Of a DNA stretch of 64,000 nt, positions 36,303 through 48,197 are shown in pieces. Within the stretch, counting starts at the first letter, position 1. Every line of letters begins with the position of its first letter. Location: the NCBI RefSeq assembly GCF_030272615.1, contig NW_026728904.1:436001-500000 (forward strand), written 5' to 3'. The translations under genes were made by a program, and so were the position numbers. The stretch comes from Cryptomeria japonica (taxonomy: Eukaryota; Streptophyta; Pinopsida; Cupressales; Cupressaceae). The notes under the pieces are model-generated. The model saw only the letters and a list, made by a program, of their open reading frames with translations, searched no databases and had not been told where the DNA came from.

Positions 36303-37206
36303 TGATAGTATGATGAATCAATAAGGATCTAGTTAACTACTGAGAGGGGGGGGGTGAATTAGTAGATAGAAAACTGATATAAACTTTTCACCAAACAAAA
36401 ACAACCTCTCAAGTAAAACTCAAAATTGACAAATTGCAATATCACTGTCAAGTAAACCAGTTGACTGTCATAAGAGAATAACAGTTAAGCAACTCTTAAA
36501 CCTTTTAACCAAAACATCCAAGTACCTTATTGACAAAAGTAAAAGCTCATTTCATATTTTTGTCAATCATCATATCATAACTAAGTGAATTTAGTAGTTT
36601 AGCAAATTAACCATATCAAACATAACCATAAAAACATTCACCACTTGACACAATGATTTTGATGTGGAAACCTAAATGGGAAAAACCATGATGGGAATAA
36701 ATACCCACAAGTATTTTGAACTCTTCTAAAGTTCGTCCTGTTAGGAGCCAAGCCTATTAAAGCTTTACAATAAGTCCTATTAAGAACAGATCCTGTGAGG
36801 GACCACTCGGTTAAGGTATTGACTATAATGCCATATTAGAAGTAATACCTTGTTAGGAGTAACCTTGGTAGAGGATTTGAAATCCAAGCTAATGGATCAC
36901 CTAGTTAGAGGATTTAGATAACACTAAGCTTGTTAGAGATTACCCAGTTAGGGGATTTGACTGTTGTAATTGTTAGAGAACAACATGGGTTTTCTGATCT
37001 GGTGAATAGCACTACTCTACTTGATTAGATTCTTTTCATACTCCTATTTGCCTTTACACATACATTAGATACATTATTTGGTTTGGCAACCAATCACTTA
37101 CACTCAACCAAAATTGCCAATACTACAACAAAACAACTCATTAACCTTATAAAAAAAACAATAGGTCGGTAACACATCACAAACCTAATTATCTTATAGA
37201 GATTAC
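36303..37206 (-). repeat. right (5') LTR, truncated
   Basis: Matches the left LTR from its TG end to the point equal to about 31540 ('cttatagagattac'). There the LTR of another element begins with TG at 37207. The missing end is not found elsewhere in the window. Confidence 0.88.
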
Positions 37207-37474
37207 TGTTAGATTTTGCCAAGATCAAGAGGCAATGGAAAGCACAAATAAGAGAGACAAAATAGACGATAGAAATAAACTGTATTCTATCAAGAGAAAA
37301 TACTCCTACACAACAAGATCAGACCCAAAAAGGTGGAAATTCTCCTACACACACTATCCTAATGTGGTACAAACACCCAAGTGTCTCATATCCAAACTAA
37401 TATGAAATGCATTTCCTAAGTAAAATTAAGTAAGGTGTAATAATATCCATGATGAATAATTATTTACACCAACA
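37207..37474 (-). repeat. 3' LTR, shortened relative
   Basis: Both ends agree with the 449-bp LTRs at 56230 and 62559 ('ttggcaaaatc' end and 'tgttggtgtaaataa' end). The middle part, with the TATA box and about 180 bp, is missing. Confidence 0.82.
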
Positions 37475-37709
37475 CCCCCCTTAAGCGCAACTTAGGGGAA
37501 TGCACTAAAGTCTACAATGCAACTAAGCAATGCAAGATGGGTCCCGGCTATGAGGCCATGTTAGGTACCCATGTACAAATACAAATGCATGCAAACCAAA
37601 GCAATGAAATCTGTCACAAAGCAGGAAAAGAGAGAAAAACCAAATGGGAAAAAACCCTCCCCCAAAAGAGAGATGAAAATTAGATACAAAGAACTCTCAT
37701 AGAAGTATG

Positions 37710-39236
37710 TGTTGGCAATATTGCATTATAACAGACAATGAAAGATTGTTGACATTTCAATAAGGATATTGAGAAGGTTGTTGATGATTATGGATATAAC
37801 TGATTAAAGATGTTTTACTATCTTGATATTATTATTTTGTCATTGATGTTAAGAAATTGATTTTCTAATTTAGTATGATGTTGGCATATCTTGAGAAGTA
37901 TGATATGAAGATTATAAAGAAGTCAGTAAAGACACATAAAAGAATATGATGAATAAGGGGATAAGTTATTCAATGGGCAACTCTACCGAGTCAGACAATG
38001 ATGAGATCTTGATGTTTTAGATTGTTTTAACATCATACATATGTTGTAAAATGTAAAGGTTAATACTATACTATGTTATCAAGCAAAGAACCTAGTCGGT
38101 AAACCCTAAGGAACCTAGTCAGTAAACCCTAAGGTTATCGCTATCGGTTAATGAAGGCAGAATGTCTACCGAGTGAAGTTTAGTATTTACCGAGTTGTAA
38201 CCAGCTATAACAAAATGCATTAAATGTTTACATGTGATATTTAATGAATGATGCTAATGAGCTGGAGCAGATCAATGATTGGTAAGCCGTGGAAGTAGTT
38301 TGTTAACGAATCTAAGGCAATGGAAAGTAGGCAAGAAGATCTACAACTCAGATTGAACCACATTACCCTAACACAAGTTCCAAGGTGAATATGCAAGTTC
38401 CAAGGCGGGGTAAAACATTTTCAGGTCGAAAGATACATTGAACCTAGACAAGATTGAAGATCTAATGGCTATGATTGATCATGGGAAATGTGATCAATGA
38501 GATTAAGCGGTTAGAAGATTGTTTATAAATAGGAAACTGTTGATAAACAATGTATGCAGACAAGTGTATGCACAGGGATGCTACATAGTGATTACCGAGC
38601 ACGGAAGCTTGAAGACCTATTAGAATAATAGAGTATTGATGCCCAACAGATAGACAAGATTAGTTCTATGTCTAGATTGTATTGAACAAATAGGAATCTG
38701 CTTTAGCATTTTAGATGTGAAGTTGCAGATAGATTTTTATTACTGTTATTTTGTGAAAGTGATAGGAAATCTCTTAACTGAGTGGACTTAACAATCTTAT
38801 ATGTAAATCCTCTAGCAAGGTGACATTCTGATTGAGTGTTTGAAATCCTTTGACAAGGTCACTTCTAACAAAGTGACCTTCCTAACAGATCTGAGGGAAG
38901 TCCCTTAACCAAGTCACATCTAGCAGTGTTTGTAATCTTTAATAGGATTTGCTTTTAACCGAGCATACTTTAGAAGAGTATATTTCTTAGTGGGTCCAAA
39001 ATCCCACAATGGTTTTCCCTATTTGGGTTTCTACGTTAAATCTGGTGTTATGAGGTTTATATTGTTCATATGCTTTTGAGTTTGCATGTTTGACAGTTTT
39101 TGGTTATATGACTAATATATGTTTTACCGAGGTTGAATCTGATGTTTTTATGGATGAGTAAGTTTGTATGATTCACCCCCCCCTCTCATCTTGTTGGCTA
39201 TTAGATCTGTACTTATATTAAGTATTAGAACTATCA
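37710..39236 (+). mobile_element. solo LTR, 1527 bp, with GTATG duplication
   Basis: Starts TGTTGGCAATATTGC and ends GAACTATCA. It is flanked by GTATG at 37705-37709 and 39237-39241. A second copy in reverse orientation is at 49374-50867. No internal region or primer site adjoins it. Near its right end lies 'tgattcacccccccctctca', shared with the LTRs of two other elements here. Confidence 0.93.
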
Positions 39237-39384
39237 GTATGTAAAAGACAAAACCCCATGTGAGGAAAAAGTCCCCCCCATATGAGAGAAGAAGAAGAAG
39301 AGAGACTAAGAAGCCCCCCATCAATGTGGAATCTGCACCAATGATAGAAGCTCAAAGATGACTGAAGAAACTTCTCCATGAACG

Positions 39385-39690
39385 TCAAACCACATTCCTC
39401 CCCTTAGGAAGAAACAAAACCGAAGGTGTATCCAGAAAGTATCCCCAACCATGAATGGAAGATGAAGCAAAAATACTCATGATGAAAGGAATCTCTGAAA
39501 ACTGCTCAAGTGTCTCCATGTCGATGTTGAAGGTTACCCCCTCCAAAGGTGGTAAACTATGCCACACTGCTGAAAAACATACTCCAAGATCTAGTGGAGA
39601 TAAAGGTAGCACAATATCCAAAGACTCATATGTCTCCTCAAAAGATAAAGAGACCTCCTCCAATTGTTGTATAAAAGTATCCACAATCAT
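39385..39690 (-). CDS. 101-codon ORF of unknown function in the partial element
   Basis: An open frame on the sense strand of the interrupted element, close to its 3' LTR once the solo LTR is removed. The predicted protein is acidic and rich in Ser, Leu and Glu ('VSLSFEETYESLDIVLPLSP', 'FSAVWHSLPP'). No membrane segment or known motif is seen. It could be a fragment of a longer element-borne protein or a chance frame. Confidence 0.25.
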   Translation of the reverse strand: MIVDTFIQQLEEVSLSFEETYESLDIVLPLSPLDLGVCFSAVWHSLPPLEGVTFNIDMETLEQFSEIPFIMSIFASSSIHGWGYFLDTPSVLFLPKGRNVV

Positions 39691-39929
39691 GTCAACCTCT
39701 AATTATTGATCATGTACAGAATGCACAAGAGGGTCAGAGTGATCACTCGCAACAATCAAAGAAGGATCATCTTCATCGAAGAGAAGAGAAGAGCGTGTGC
39801 ACAAAGATGGTGGTCAGAAAAGTGGACACCACCCAAAAAAAATATAGAAAAACAAGCAGCACACGCGGTTTTAAAATTTGAAATTTCTGCATACATGCTT
39901 AGGTTTGTTCTTCTCGAGCCTAGAAAAGG

Positions 39930-40060
39930 TAGCGCGTAGGCGCTGCCTTTAGTAAAATAAGCATGTATGAGCTACGCCTAGGAAATTGAGCTCGTACGCC
40001 CTGCTCATAGGAAAATGAGCGTGTACACACTAATAATCCAAATAAAACTGCGTACGTGGT
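39930..40060 (+). repeat. left subterminal motif cluster
   Basis: Within 130 bp lie 'tagcgcgtagg' (39930), 'gagctacgcc' (39969), 'gagctcgtacgcc' (39988), 'gagcgtgtacac' (40018) and 'tgcgtacgtgg' (40050). These are variants of GAGCGCGTACG. The same word in reverse orientation is clustered at the right end (48413-48678). Confidence 0.6.
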
Positions 40061-40191
40061 GCCTGATAAAAAAAAGTTTTAAGAAAAAAAACTGGGTCTC
40101 ATTTACTCATGAATAGCGCATTTTTAACTTTGTTTTTTCCCCATTTCCTCTCCTAAACTGCGAATGGGGTGCTCTATTTGTCCTCCAAGCT

Positions 40192-42750
40192 ATGGATCAA
40201 GGTTAGTTTTTGTTTATTTTTATCTTTCTTTCCGGTTTATGCAATTTTTTTTACATTTTGAATTTAATTTCATTAATTTTGATTAGGTTTTTTCATTTTT
40301 TGTTTCAAAAACTAGATTCTTCTAATCCAGAACAAGAACAACCCCCAATTCCTCCTTTTGACTGCACACCCGAAACACAGGAAGAATTAATTAATCAGTT
40401 AGGACAAAATACATCTAAAATCAATAGACTGATTGTTAAATTGAAAACTTCTGAACTTGACAATCATCAATCCCTCGCCACTAGCCTAGAAAAATTAGCT
40501 AGTGGTGCCATAACTATTTCCACAAAAATTACCAAATGGGGAAGCTTTAGGGATAGGTATCGTCAATTCTATGCCAATGGGCTATCATACGATGGAGTAA
40601 AAACCAAAAATATTACTAAACAACAAATATGTGCCCCTTTTGTTGATCCCAAAACTGGTCAGCCATTACCTCTTAATGCAAAGAGGTTTCCCATACATTG
40701 GTGTACCAATGTTCAGATGAAGAATCTTTTTTGGCAGAGGTGGTGGATGGTCTTTGATGATCCACCTTGTAATAAAAATGAGGTGCCATTATATTTTTTG
40801 AGAAAAATATATTGTGAGTTTGTACTCAATGTGCGGCCAAACTATTTTGACATGAGAGAGTTTCATGGTAGAAGTGGTGGCCCTGCCCAAGATAGACCTG
40901 GAGCCTATAGGCAATTAGCCATGGAGAGTCGCCGCCCCCTAGCACCCAAACCTAAGGTGCATCATGATATCCTATTTGAGTTGAATGAGTCGATGGATCT
41001 ATAGACTCTTCAAGCGGCCACAACATTGATTGGTGCCATCATCCAACATGGGATGTCATTAGCACACCCTATTGTATTGGATGATGAGCCATTAGAGGGC
41101 GATAGAGAGCCCATCCACCATATGTGTGTCAGTTGCTTGGGGATATGTTTGGGGATAGATGATGCAGCCGGTGCAGATGGATCCTCATATCATTTGTGTA
41201 TGATTTGCAGCTATAGATGTCAGGCTCACATGGTTGAGGATGTCACGCTGACAGATGAGTTGATGGACATGGTGTTTGCCCATGAGCCATAGGCACAGGT
41301 GTGTTGATTTGAATTCGTAACATTTTATTTATCAGTCACTTTAAATTTTTAATTACATAAATGAATTTTCATTTATACATCGATTTAAATTGAGACAAAT
41401 AATATGCATTTTAGGATGCAACAACGATATCCCATACACCTCTCCCAGTTACTATAGCGGCAACTTCGATGCCTGAGGTATAAATTTTGTAACATGTTAA
41501 AATAGAATAGTACACTTTGAATTCAAAAAAATACAAGATATACTTACTATCTTTAATGCTTGGTCCAATTTCTAGTTTGTAGGTGTTGATAGGGGATGAA
41601 ATGTCCTAGATTGATGACACCACACTCTCAATGATCAATTTTGGCCTACAAGGCTATACGGTATCATATTTTGTACAACTCTTTTTATTTATTGTTTTGA
41701 TGGAATATGAAAGTCATTTCATTTTAGATTTTTAAAATTATGTTTAATTTATTATCTGTAATAATATCTCATGTTAATTTTGTTTTTTTAGGGTACCCCC
41801 TCCATGTCTAGGGCTCGTCCTAAGAAAAAGAATTCCTCAAAGATGCCAAAATGTGGGAAGAAGGTAATTGAACACATTTTTAGTTGTACTATTGTTTGAA
41901 AATGTTGAAATCAAGTATTAGTTGGGGTTTGTAGATTGATTAGTGTTTTTTGTCTATTTTACATGTATAGTGGCCATTGAGCTTTGTGGATTTGTTGAAT
42001 GCATCTAATTCACCCGCGGATCAAGAGAGGGCGGAGGTATGTATCTCTACTTTATTTTATTGATTTCAAGATTATATGCACGCGTACATGTGAACTTATG
42101 ATATATTATAATCTTATAATTTTTCCATACAGGAAATATCCATACCTATTTCATCAATAGCGAACCCTCCTCCTTGCACTGGAGAAGCATCTCAGGATCC
42201 GATACACTTTTGTTTGATATGTAAAATTAATTGTTTTTAACCTTCAATACTTATCATTATATTAATTGTATTTAATCTTTGAATATTTTTTCTATAGGTA
42301 ATAGCGACAGTTTCTACATCGATGGTGAGCCATCCTCAATCCATTGGAGAAGCATCTCAGGCATAGGTATGTCATTGTTCTCTATATTATAGATTTTAAG
42401 TGTTTTTGATATATTTACGTTAGTACATTGTATTAATTGTACATTTAATCTACAATAGACCCCTTTGCGGTACGACCATAACATGGATCCAATTAAGTAT
42501 GTCTTCAAGAAAACTCCTAAGAGTGACAAGGAGAGGAGAGCGAAGACATTAGCTCCTACATCAACCAACGAGGTAATCTATATTTCAATTGCAAAGGAAT
42601 TAAAGTTAAATGCATAGTTTTGTTGTTAATTGTGAACTATTTTCTACAAAAGAATTCTAACTTAGCTTTTGAATTGTGGTTTTGCAGCCATCTACAGAGC
42701 CACGTACTGCATCGAAGAGGCTTGATTTTGATGATCCATCACAATTTTAG
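40192..42750 (+). CDS. ten-exon gene of unknown function in the DNA transposon, decayed
   Basis: Inferred exons are 40192-40201, 40316-41298, 41415-41477, 41583-41660, 41792-41863, 41971-42036, one from 42133, one from about 42299, 42459-42572 and 42688-42750. All visible introns use GT and AG; the first is phase 1, and the others whose both ends are clear are phase 0. The start codon gives MDQDSSNPEQEQ. Exon 2 holds a folded-looking part ('GSFRDRYRQFYANGLSYDG', 'FPIHWCTNVQMKNLFWQRWW') and a Cys-rich part. The C-terminus is basic ('KKTPKSDKERRAKT') and ends PSQF. In-frame TAGs at 41002-41004, 41290-41292, 41607-41609 and at the end of exon 8 each fit CAG-to-TAG. The donor of the 42133 exon is unclear. 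I recognise no family. It may be the element's second protein. Confidence 0.6.
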
Positions 42751-43245
42751 GATCATATAGTGTTATTTTTGGTCATAGAATGACCAATACATGTAGATAT
42801 ATTCTACATTTTTATTGTATATCAATTTGGACATGGCATATACCACATTTTTGTAATACTTGTATTGACTTGGTAGACATGCCTTTTTTTATATATATAA
42901 ATATTGATATTTGATCCAATAAATGTATAATGGGTTCATTATTTTGTATTCATTGTATTTTTTGGTTGTCCTTTTATAAATATAAATGAATATTTGCATA
43001 TGTAATCAACAATATGAATATAAACAACAAAAATATATGATATAAAACATTGCAATCGTGGAATATGATTTGATAAAATTTCTAAAATGTTGAATTAACC
43101 CTACAAAACTCCTTGTATTTAGTTCATTATTGTGTATTCATTGTATTTGGTGGCTTCCCTTTTATAAATTTAAATGAATATTTTCATATGTAATCAACAA
43201 TATGAATATAAACAACAAAAATCAACAATATGAATACAAACAACA
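42751..43245. repeat. 3' flank with duplicated AT-rich segment
   Basis: A possible poly(A) signal 'caataaatgtataat' lies at about 42928. A segment ending 'aacaatatgaatataaacaac' occurs at about 43008 and 43196 with about 100 bp of matching sequence before it, and a third short copy is at 43222. Confidence 0.65.
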
Positions 43246-44860
43246 ATGTGTTTTGTGCGAGAGAACCCTCACGCTCGCAATGGTCCAATTTTGTTCATCG
43301 TGTGCACAAACTGACGTTGCGAGTGCATTCGGGTGGGCAAGTTTATGCTAGGCATTCCCCTGTCATGTATCCCAAATCGTCGGAACGTCGAGAGTCATAT
43401 AGTATCGGTGGGATCTCTCAGTTGCCCTAAGTCCAAAAAATTGACAAAATTTGATGGACTGTTTCTTCAAATCCAGGATACATATGGTTGATCCGTTTGA
43501 TCCTGTGGGGTTGCATGAGGCTCCTCTACAATGACCTATCTTAGTTTTTGATGACTCCAAGCCATTTTTGATTAGTAGCATTTTTTTTGCCTGCTCCAAA
43601 AACCGTTAGTTGCATGCAATGAAAAGTTGCAAGATTGGCTAGAATTGATTTAGTTTGTCGTGTGCACAAACCAATGTCATGAGAATGTCTGGGTGGGTAG
43701 GTTTACACTAGGAATTCCCCTGTTGTGCATCCCAAAGCACCAGAACATCGAGAGTCATTCCATACCGGTGTGATATCTCAAGTGCCTTGAGTCCAAAAAA
43801 TTGTCAAAACTTGACGGACTGTTTCTTCCAATACAAGACACATACGATCGATCCATTTGATCCCATGGGGTTTCATGAGGCTCCTCTACAATGACCTATC
43901 TCAGTTTTCGATGACTCTGAGCCATTTTTTATTAGTAGCATTTTTTTGCCTGCTCCAAAAACCGTCAATTGCATGCAATGAAAAGTTGCAAGATTGGCTA
44001 GAATTGATTGGGTTTGTTGTGTGCACAAATAAACATTGTGAGTGCATCTAGGTGGGTAGGTTTATGCTAGGCATTCCCCTATTGTGCATCCCAAAGTGCC
44101 AGAACGTCGAGAGTCATTCCATACTGGTCCGATCTCTCAAGTGCCCTGAGTCCAAAATATTGTCAAAAATTGACAGACTATTTCTTCCAATCCAAGACAC
44201 ATACAACTGATCAATTTGATCTTGTAGGGTCGCATGAGTCTCCTCTACAATGGCCTATCTCGGTTTTCAACGACTCCGAGCCATTTTTGATTAGTAGCAT
44301 TTTTTCGCCTGCTCCAAAAACCGTCAGTTGCATGCAATGAAAAGTTGCAAGATTGGCTAGAATTGGTTTGGTTCATCGTGTGCACAAACCAAAATCACAA
44401 GCACATCCGGGTGGGTAGTTTTACGCTAGGCATGCCCTTGTTGTGCATCCCAAAGCGCGAAAATGTCGAGAGTCATTCTGTACTGGTGTGATCTCTCAAG
44501 TGCCTTGAGTCCAAAAAATTGTCAAAACTTGACAAACTATTTCTTCCAATCTAGGACACATATGGTCGATCCGTTTGATCCCATGAGGTCATGTGAGGCT
44601 CCTCTACAATGGCCTATCTTGGTTTTTGATGACTCGAAGCCATTTTTGACTGGTAGCATTTTTTTGCCTGCTACAAAAGTCATCAGTTGCATGCAATGAA
44701 AAGTTGCAAGTTGGCTAGAATTGATTTGGTTCGTTGTGTGCACAAACCGATGTTATGAGCGCGTCTAGGTGGGTAGTTTTATGATAGGCATGCCTCTGTC
44801 GTGCATCCCAATGCACCAGAATGTCGAGTGTCATACCCTACCGATGCAATGTAGAAGTTG
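43246..44860. repeat. 359-bp tandem array, about 4.5 copies
   Basis: The word 'gtgtgcacaaa' recurs at 43300, 43660, 44019, 44378 and 44736, giving periods of 360, 359, 359 and 358. Other anchors in each unit are 'ggtgggtaggttta', 'catcccaaag', 'cgtcgagagtcat' and 'gttgcatgcaatgaaaagtt'. Copies look about 85-90 percent alike by eye. The unit contains GTGCGA/CGC words but no sustained ORF. The array fills the gap between two convergent genes. Confidence 0.93.
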
Positions 44861-45039
44861 CTTGACAACGTTTTTGACAATTTTTTTGACAACAATGACA
44901 ATTTTTGCTGAAATTGTATCTAGTCTCAATCTATGACCCCTATGACCCGATAATGACTCAAATAATTCTCCATGATTATACAAGAATCAAGAATGGTCAT
45001 GATTGACTCAGGACACATCACATATACTCAAAACATAGT

Positions 45040-45440
45040 CACAAAACATTGACGCACAAAATAGTCACAAAACATTGACACACAAAATAGTCACAAAACA
45101 TTGTCACATATTATTCAAAAATTTGCCTCTAAATATGGTCAAATCAGCTCTTGGCTATTTGATTATACAAAAAAATGTCTTACAAATAATCTCATGGGCT
45201 TTTATACAAAATTTGGCATTACAATATGTGCGATTACAACTCATCGCCATTTTAATATACAAATCATCTCATGGGATTTTATACAAAATTTGACATTACA
45301 ATATGTGCGATTCAGCTCATCGCCATTTTAATATATAAAATTTGGCATGTACATATGTACAAATCAGCTCATTGCCATTTAAATATACAAAATTATGCCC
45401 CTAAACTTGTAAAATTCAGCTCATGGGCATTTATATATAC
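45040..45440. repeat. degenerate tandem repeats beyond the transposase gene
   Basis: 'tcacaaaacattgacacacaaaatag' type units repeat at about 45045-45110. Then three to four copies of a unit with 'tttatacaaaatttggcattac', 'aatatgtgcgatt' and 'ctcatcgccatttt' follow from 45180 to 45440. They lie at the 3' end of the minus-strand gene. Confidence 0.7.
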
Positions 45441-48197
45441 AAAAAATGAATATAGAACAATTCATCGATGATTTATATAAAATTCTCAAAATCATTCTAC
45501 TTTGAACCATAGAATCAATCAAGTGAGCCTTCAGGATCGGCTCTAAACCATATTGTGTCAAGTATTGCCTCGTGGTCAGATTCACGAACTTTCCATAAAA
45601 TCTTGTTATGAGGTCTACCACGATACTTCATCAAATGAATATTTATTGCAACAACAAGGTTAGAGAAATGAAGAATATTTGTGTGTGTTTCAAAGTCCTC
45701 GAACAACCAAACATCAGAATTCTTGATAGGGTATCTCCGAAGCCATGTTCCTATCATGACAACAAACCTATTGGGTACTCAATACCCTCTCTGTCAATGA
45801 TTGTGGTTGTCAATTTTCTTTTAGGCTCAACACAATGACACAAATAGTAATATTTTCCTTCTTCATTGTTCTCTTCTGCAACAACTGCATACACATGACC
45901 TACATTTTATAAAGTGTTAATTTATACCAAAAATAAAGTATGATGTACAACAAAATGAACCAAAAAGAATACTTGCAAAAATATTAACTAAAAACCTCAC
46001 TTGAATCCACTAGGTCAGATACATGGTCAAAATCCATTGATGTCTCCATCTGGCTCAATTGTAGTTCTTTGGAAATTTGATATGAATCAATGGGAACCAA
46101 CGGTCTACAAGACAATTTGTCAACCCACTCTTGTGATTCACATTCTTCCCACAAACAATACATGCATGAAGAGCAAAAACATACCATCTGTCTCGTATAA
46201 ATTACTAGTGAACTTGAATTTGAACTCATAAATGAGTGCATGTCACTCAATCCTGCAACTGTACAACACTCTAGATAGTTTTCAATGTTAGATTTAGTGA
46301 TCAACCAAAAATATCTACAAACCAATGACGTATGTGGATTACCTGGACCCATCGTAGACATACACCATCGCACAATTGTTTCTGCATCTACCAACTCAGC
46401 ACCACCTTCGTACTTTAATTCTTCCCTATTTAGGGCTCTTTCCACACATGCTCCTGCACCATCGTGCTCTTCCTTACCATGTCCAGCCTCAGTGAAATTC
46501 CAAAAATGTTGTACACTGCTTGTCACATGCATCCTTGTCAACTAATAAAACATCCTTGCATTCTTGAATTGTGCAGTGCAATTATCTGACCATATTAAGT
46601 GTCGGTTGTATCATATGTTCCTTTCCCTGAAACTATCATAGAAAACTTTAAAGCATCCTTGTACAAACTTTGATGAATGAGTACAATCATCACTTATGTA
46701 GAAGTGATACTCTCTTGCAACCTTTCTATCCTCCTCTATGCTACCATCTGCATGCATGAATGCTAAGTGTACAAAAATAGAAACTTGTGTAGAGTGATAA
46801 TACATGGATTGCACTTCATTTTGAGGTTGTAGTGTATAATTTTCAGAGAGATCAACGATAGAGAAAATGGTGCCAAGAGGAAATGTGTCCTTACATAACT
46901 TGAATTGCTTATCTAACCATCGAGCTCTATGTGTATGCATTATGTACTCATAAACTAGTTTCTCTTAAAACATTTTCATAAATTGAGTTACCTTTATATC
47001 ATTTTTCACTAGCTCGCATCTCTTCAAATCTTTTCCATCTTTAACTCCATATGTGATTGTCTTGTATTTTCTGAAAGAAACTAGTCTCGTACCAATTTCA
47101 TGTGTGCTCTCCAAATGTACACATCTTGGTAAATGTTGCAAACCACCACATATAGCACAAGAACCTTTCAAACAAGGCATCTTATAATAAATGCAACCAT
47201 CATGTCTATTACATACCACACTTGAAATAAATTCTCTTACCGACTTAGGAGGTGCTTGTATATTATATTCATGCAAAACATCGTTAGTGTGCAAAGTAGA
47301 ACAAATATTACAAAAAATATCATAATGCATGGAAAATTCAATATGCATCCTACAACAACATGTGGTGCATATATGATTAATCTTAATATAAAAAGGTTTC
47401 GCCATTTCAAAAAATCTTTGAGAAATTCTTATTGTAGGAAACTTTTGAAGGAATCTTTCATAAAATTTAGTTTGAGTCATATCCAAATAGTGTTTGGCAT
47501 GTGGCTCACAATTTTTAGACCCAATTCGTGTTCTAACAACATCTCTTTGGTTGGGCAATACTCTTGTGTTGTCATGCCAAAAAATTTAAATTAATGTTTT
47601 TAGTGCATCAACAACAACCTTGTCTTTGCGTGGGAGTTTATCTGAGAATGCCCAAAGAGAATTATTGTTAGGTTCATCTATTTGTTCCCGCCTCTTTAAT
47701 GCTTTACTTAATGTTGTTCTACTAACATTTAATGACTTACTTGTTTTTCTTATCAAATGAAATTTTTTTATTTTCTTGCTCATTATCGTTGATGTAATGA
47801 CACGTCGAGTAGCATTAGAACTTTTACTACGTGATTTTGAAACAATAGATTGATATACATCAAATATATTTTTGACAATAGCTCTTTCACTGTTACTTTC
47901 AGATGATCTTAGGCCTAGAATTTTCATTTTCTCTCTAAAATTCAAATTTTTTATCATTTGAACAATTAATTGACATCTTGCGGTTTGATTTAAGTTTTTA
48001 AAATAGTTTCTCCATATTATTTTAACCATTCTCCTACAAGTTCGTTCATTCATTTTATTGGGCATTGACTTCAATATATTCTCATCAATGTCAATTAGAA
48101 TCATATTACATATATATGTAAACAAAAGTTCATAAATAAACAAATAACCATAAATATGCATCTTATCACTATTTTTTGGAATCAAACTATTAAACAA
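45430..48197 (-). pseudogene. transposase-like gene of the DNA transposon
   Basis: One minus-strand frame runs from 48197 to 46001, about 730 codons, broken only by stops at about 47586, 46965, 46611 and 46545; most fit CAA/CAG/CGA turned into TAA/TAG/TGA. A 101-bp intron (46000-45900, GTGAG...TAG) leads into an exon with 'HVYAVVAEENNEEGKYYYLC', and a one-base shift near 45765 leads into 'MIGTWLRRYPIKNSDVWLFE'. Residues about 151-172 look like a helix-turn-helix ('SLNVSRTTLSKALKRR'). A Cys/His-rich part includes 'CTTCCCRMH', 'CNICSTLH' and 'CAICGG'. Candidate catalytic acids lie in 'IVDLSENYTL' (about 449), 'ISDDCTHSSKFVQ', 'IWSDNCTAQFKNAR' (about 538) and 'GHGKEEHDGAG' (about 572-582), an RNase-H-fold transposase layout. 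The true start is uncertain. Confidence 0.65.

Larger units (their letters stand above)
29894..37206 (-). mobile_element. Ty1/copia retrotransposon, decayed, with nested insertions
   Basis: The left LTR is 29894-31874 (includes a nested solo LTR). The right LTR starts at 36303 and is cut at 37206 by another element. A perfect primer site TGGTATCAGAGC (minus strand, 36300-36289) and the minus-strand order gag, protease, integrase, reverse transcriptase, RNase H (36.2 down to 32.2 kb) define a Ty1/copia element. Damage includes Asn for the second catalytic Asp of integrase and FMDV for YVDD in reverse transcriptase. A 3' untranslated part with a purine tract precedes the left LTR. It is an autonomous type by content but is dead now. 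Confidence 0.93.
37207..39928 (-). mobile_element. partial LTR element related to the copia element at 56-63 kb
   Basis: A 268-bp LTR (37207-37474) is followed by 'ccccccttaag', which on the minus strand is the purine tract before TGTTGGTGTAAATAA. The adjoining interior ('ggggaatgcac...', 'gatgggtcccggctatgaggcc') matches, inverted, the sequence just before the right LTR of the element at 56230-63007. The element therefore points left and this is its 3' end. A solo LTR interrupts it at 37710-39236, and it is cut at about 39.9 kb by the putative DNA transposon. No gag or pol of this copy is in the window. Confidence 0.75.

Noticed and set aside
43246-44860. CRISPR-like regular repeats
   Set aside because: The 359-bp units adjoin directly without unique spacers, and the DNA is plant nuclear; it is a tandem satellite.
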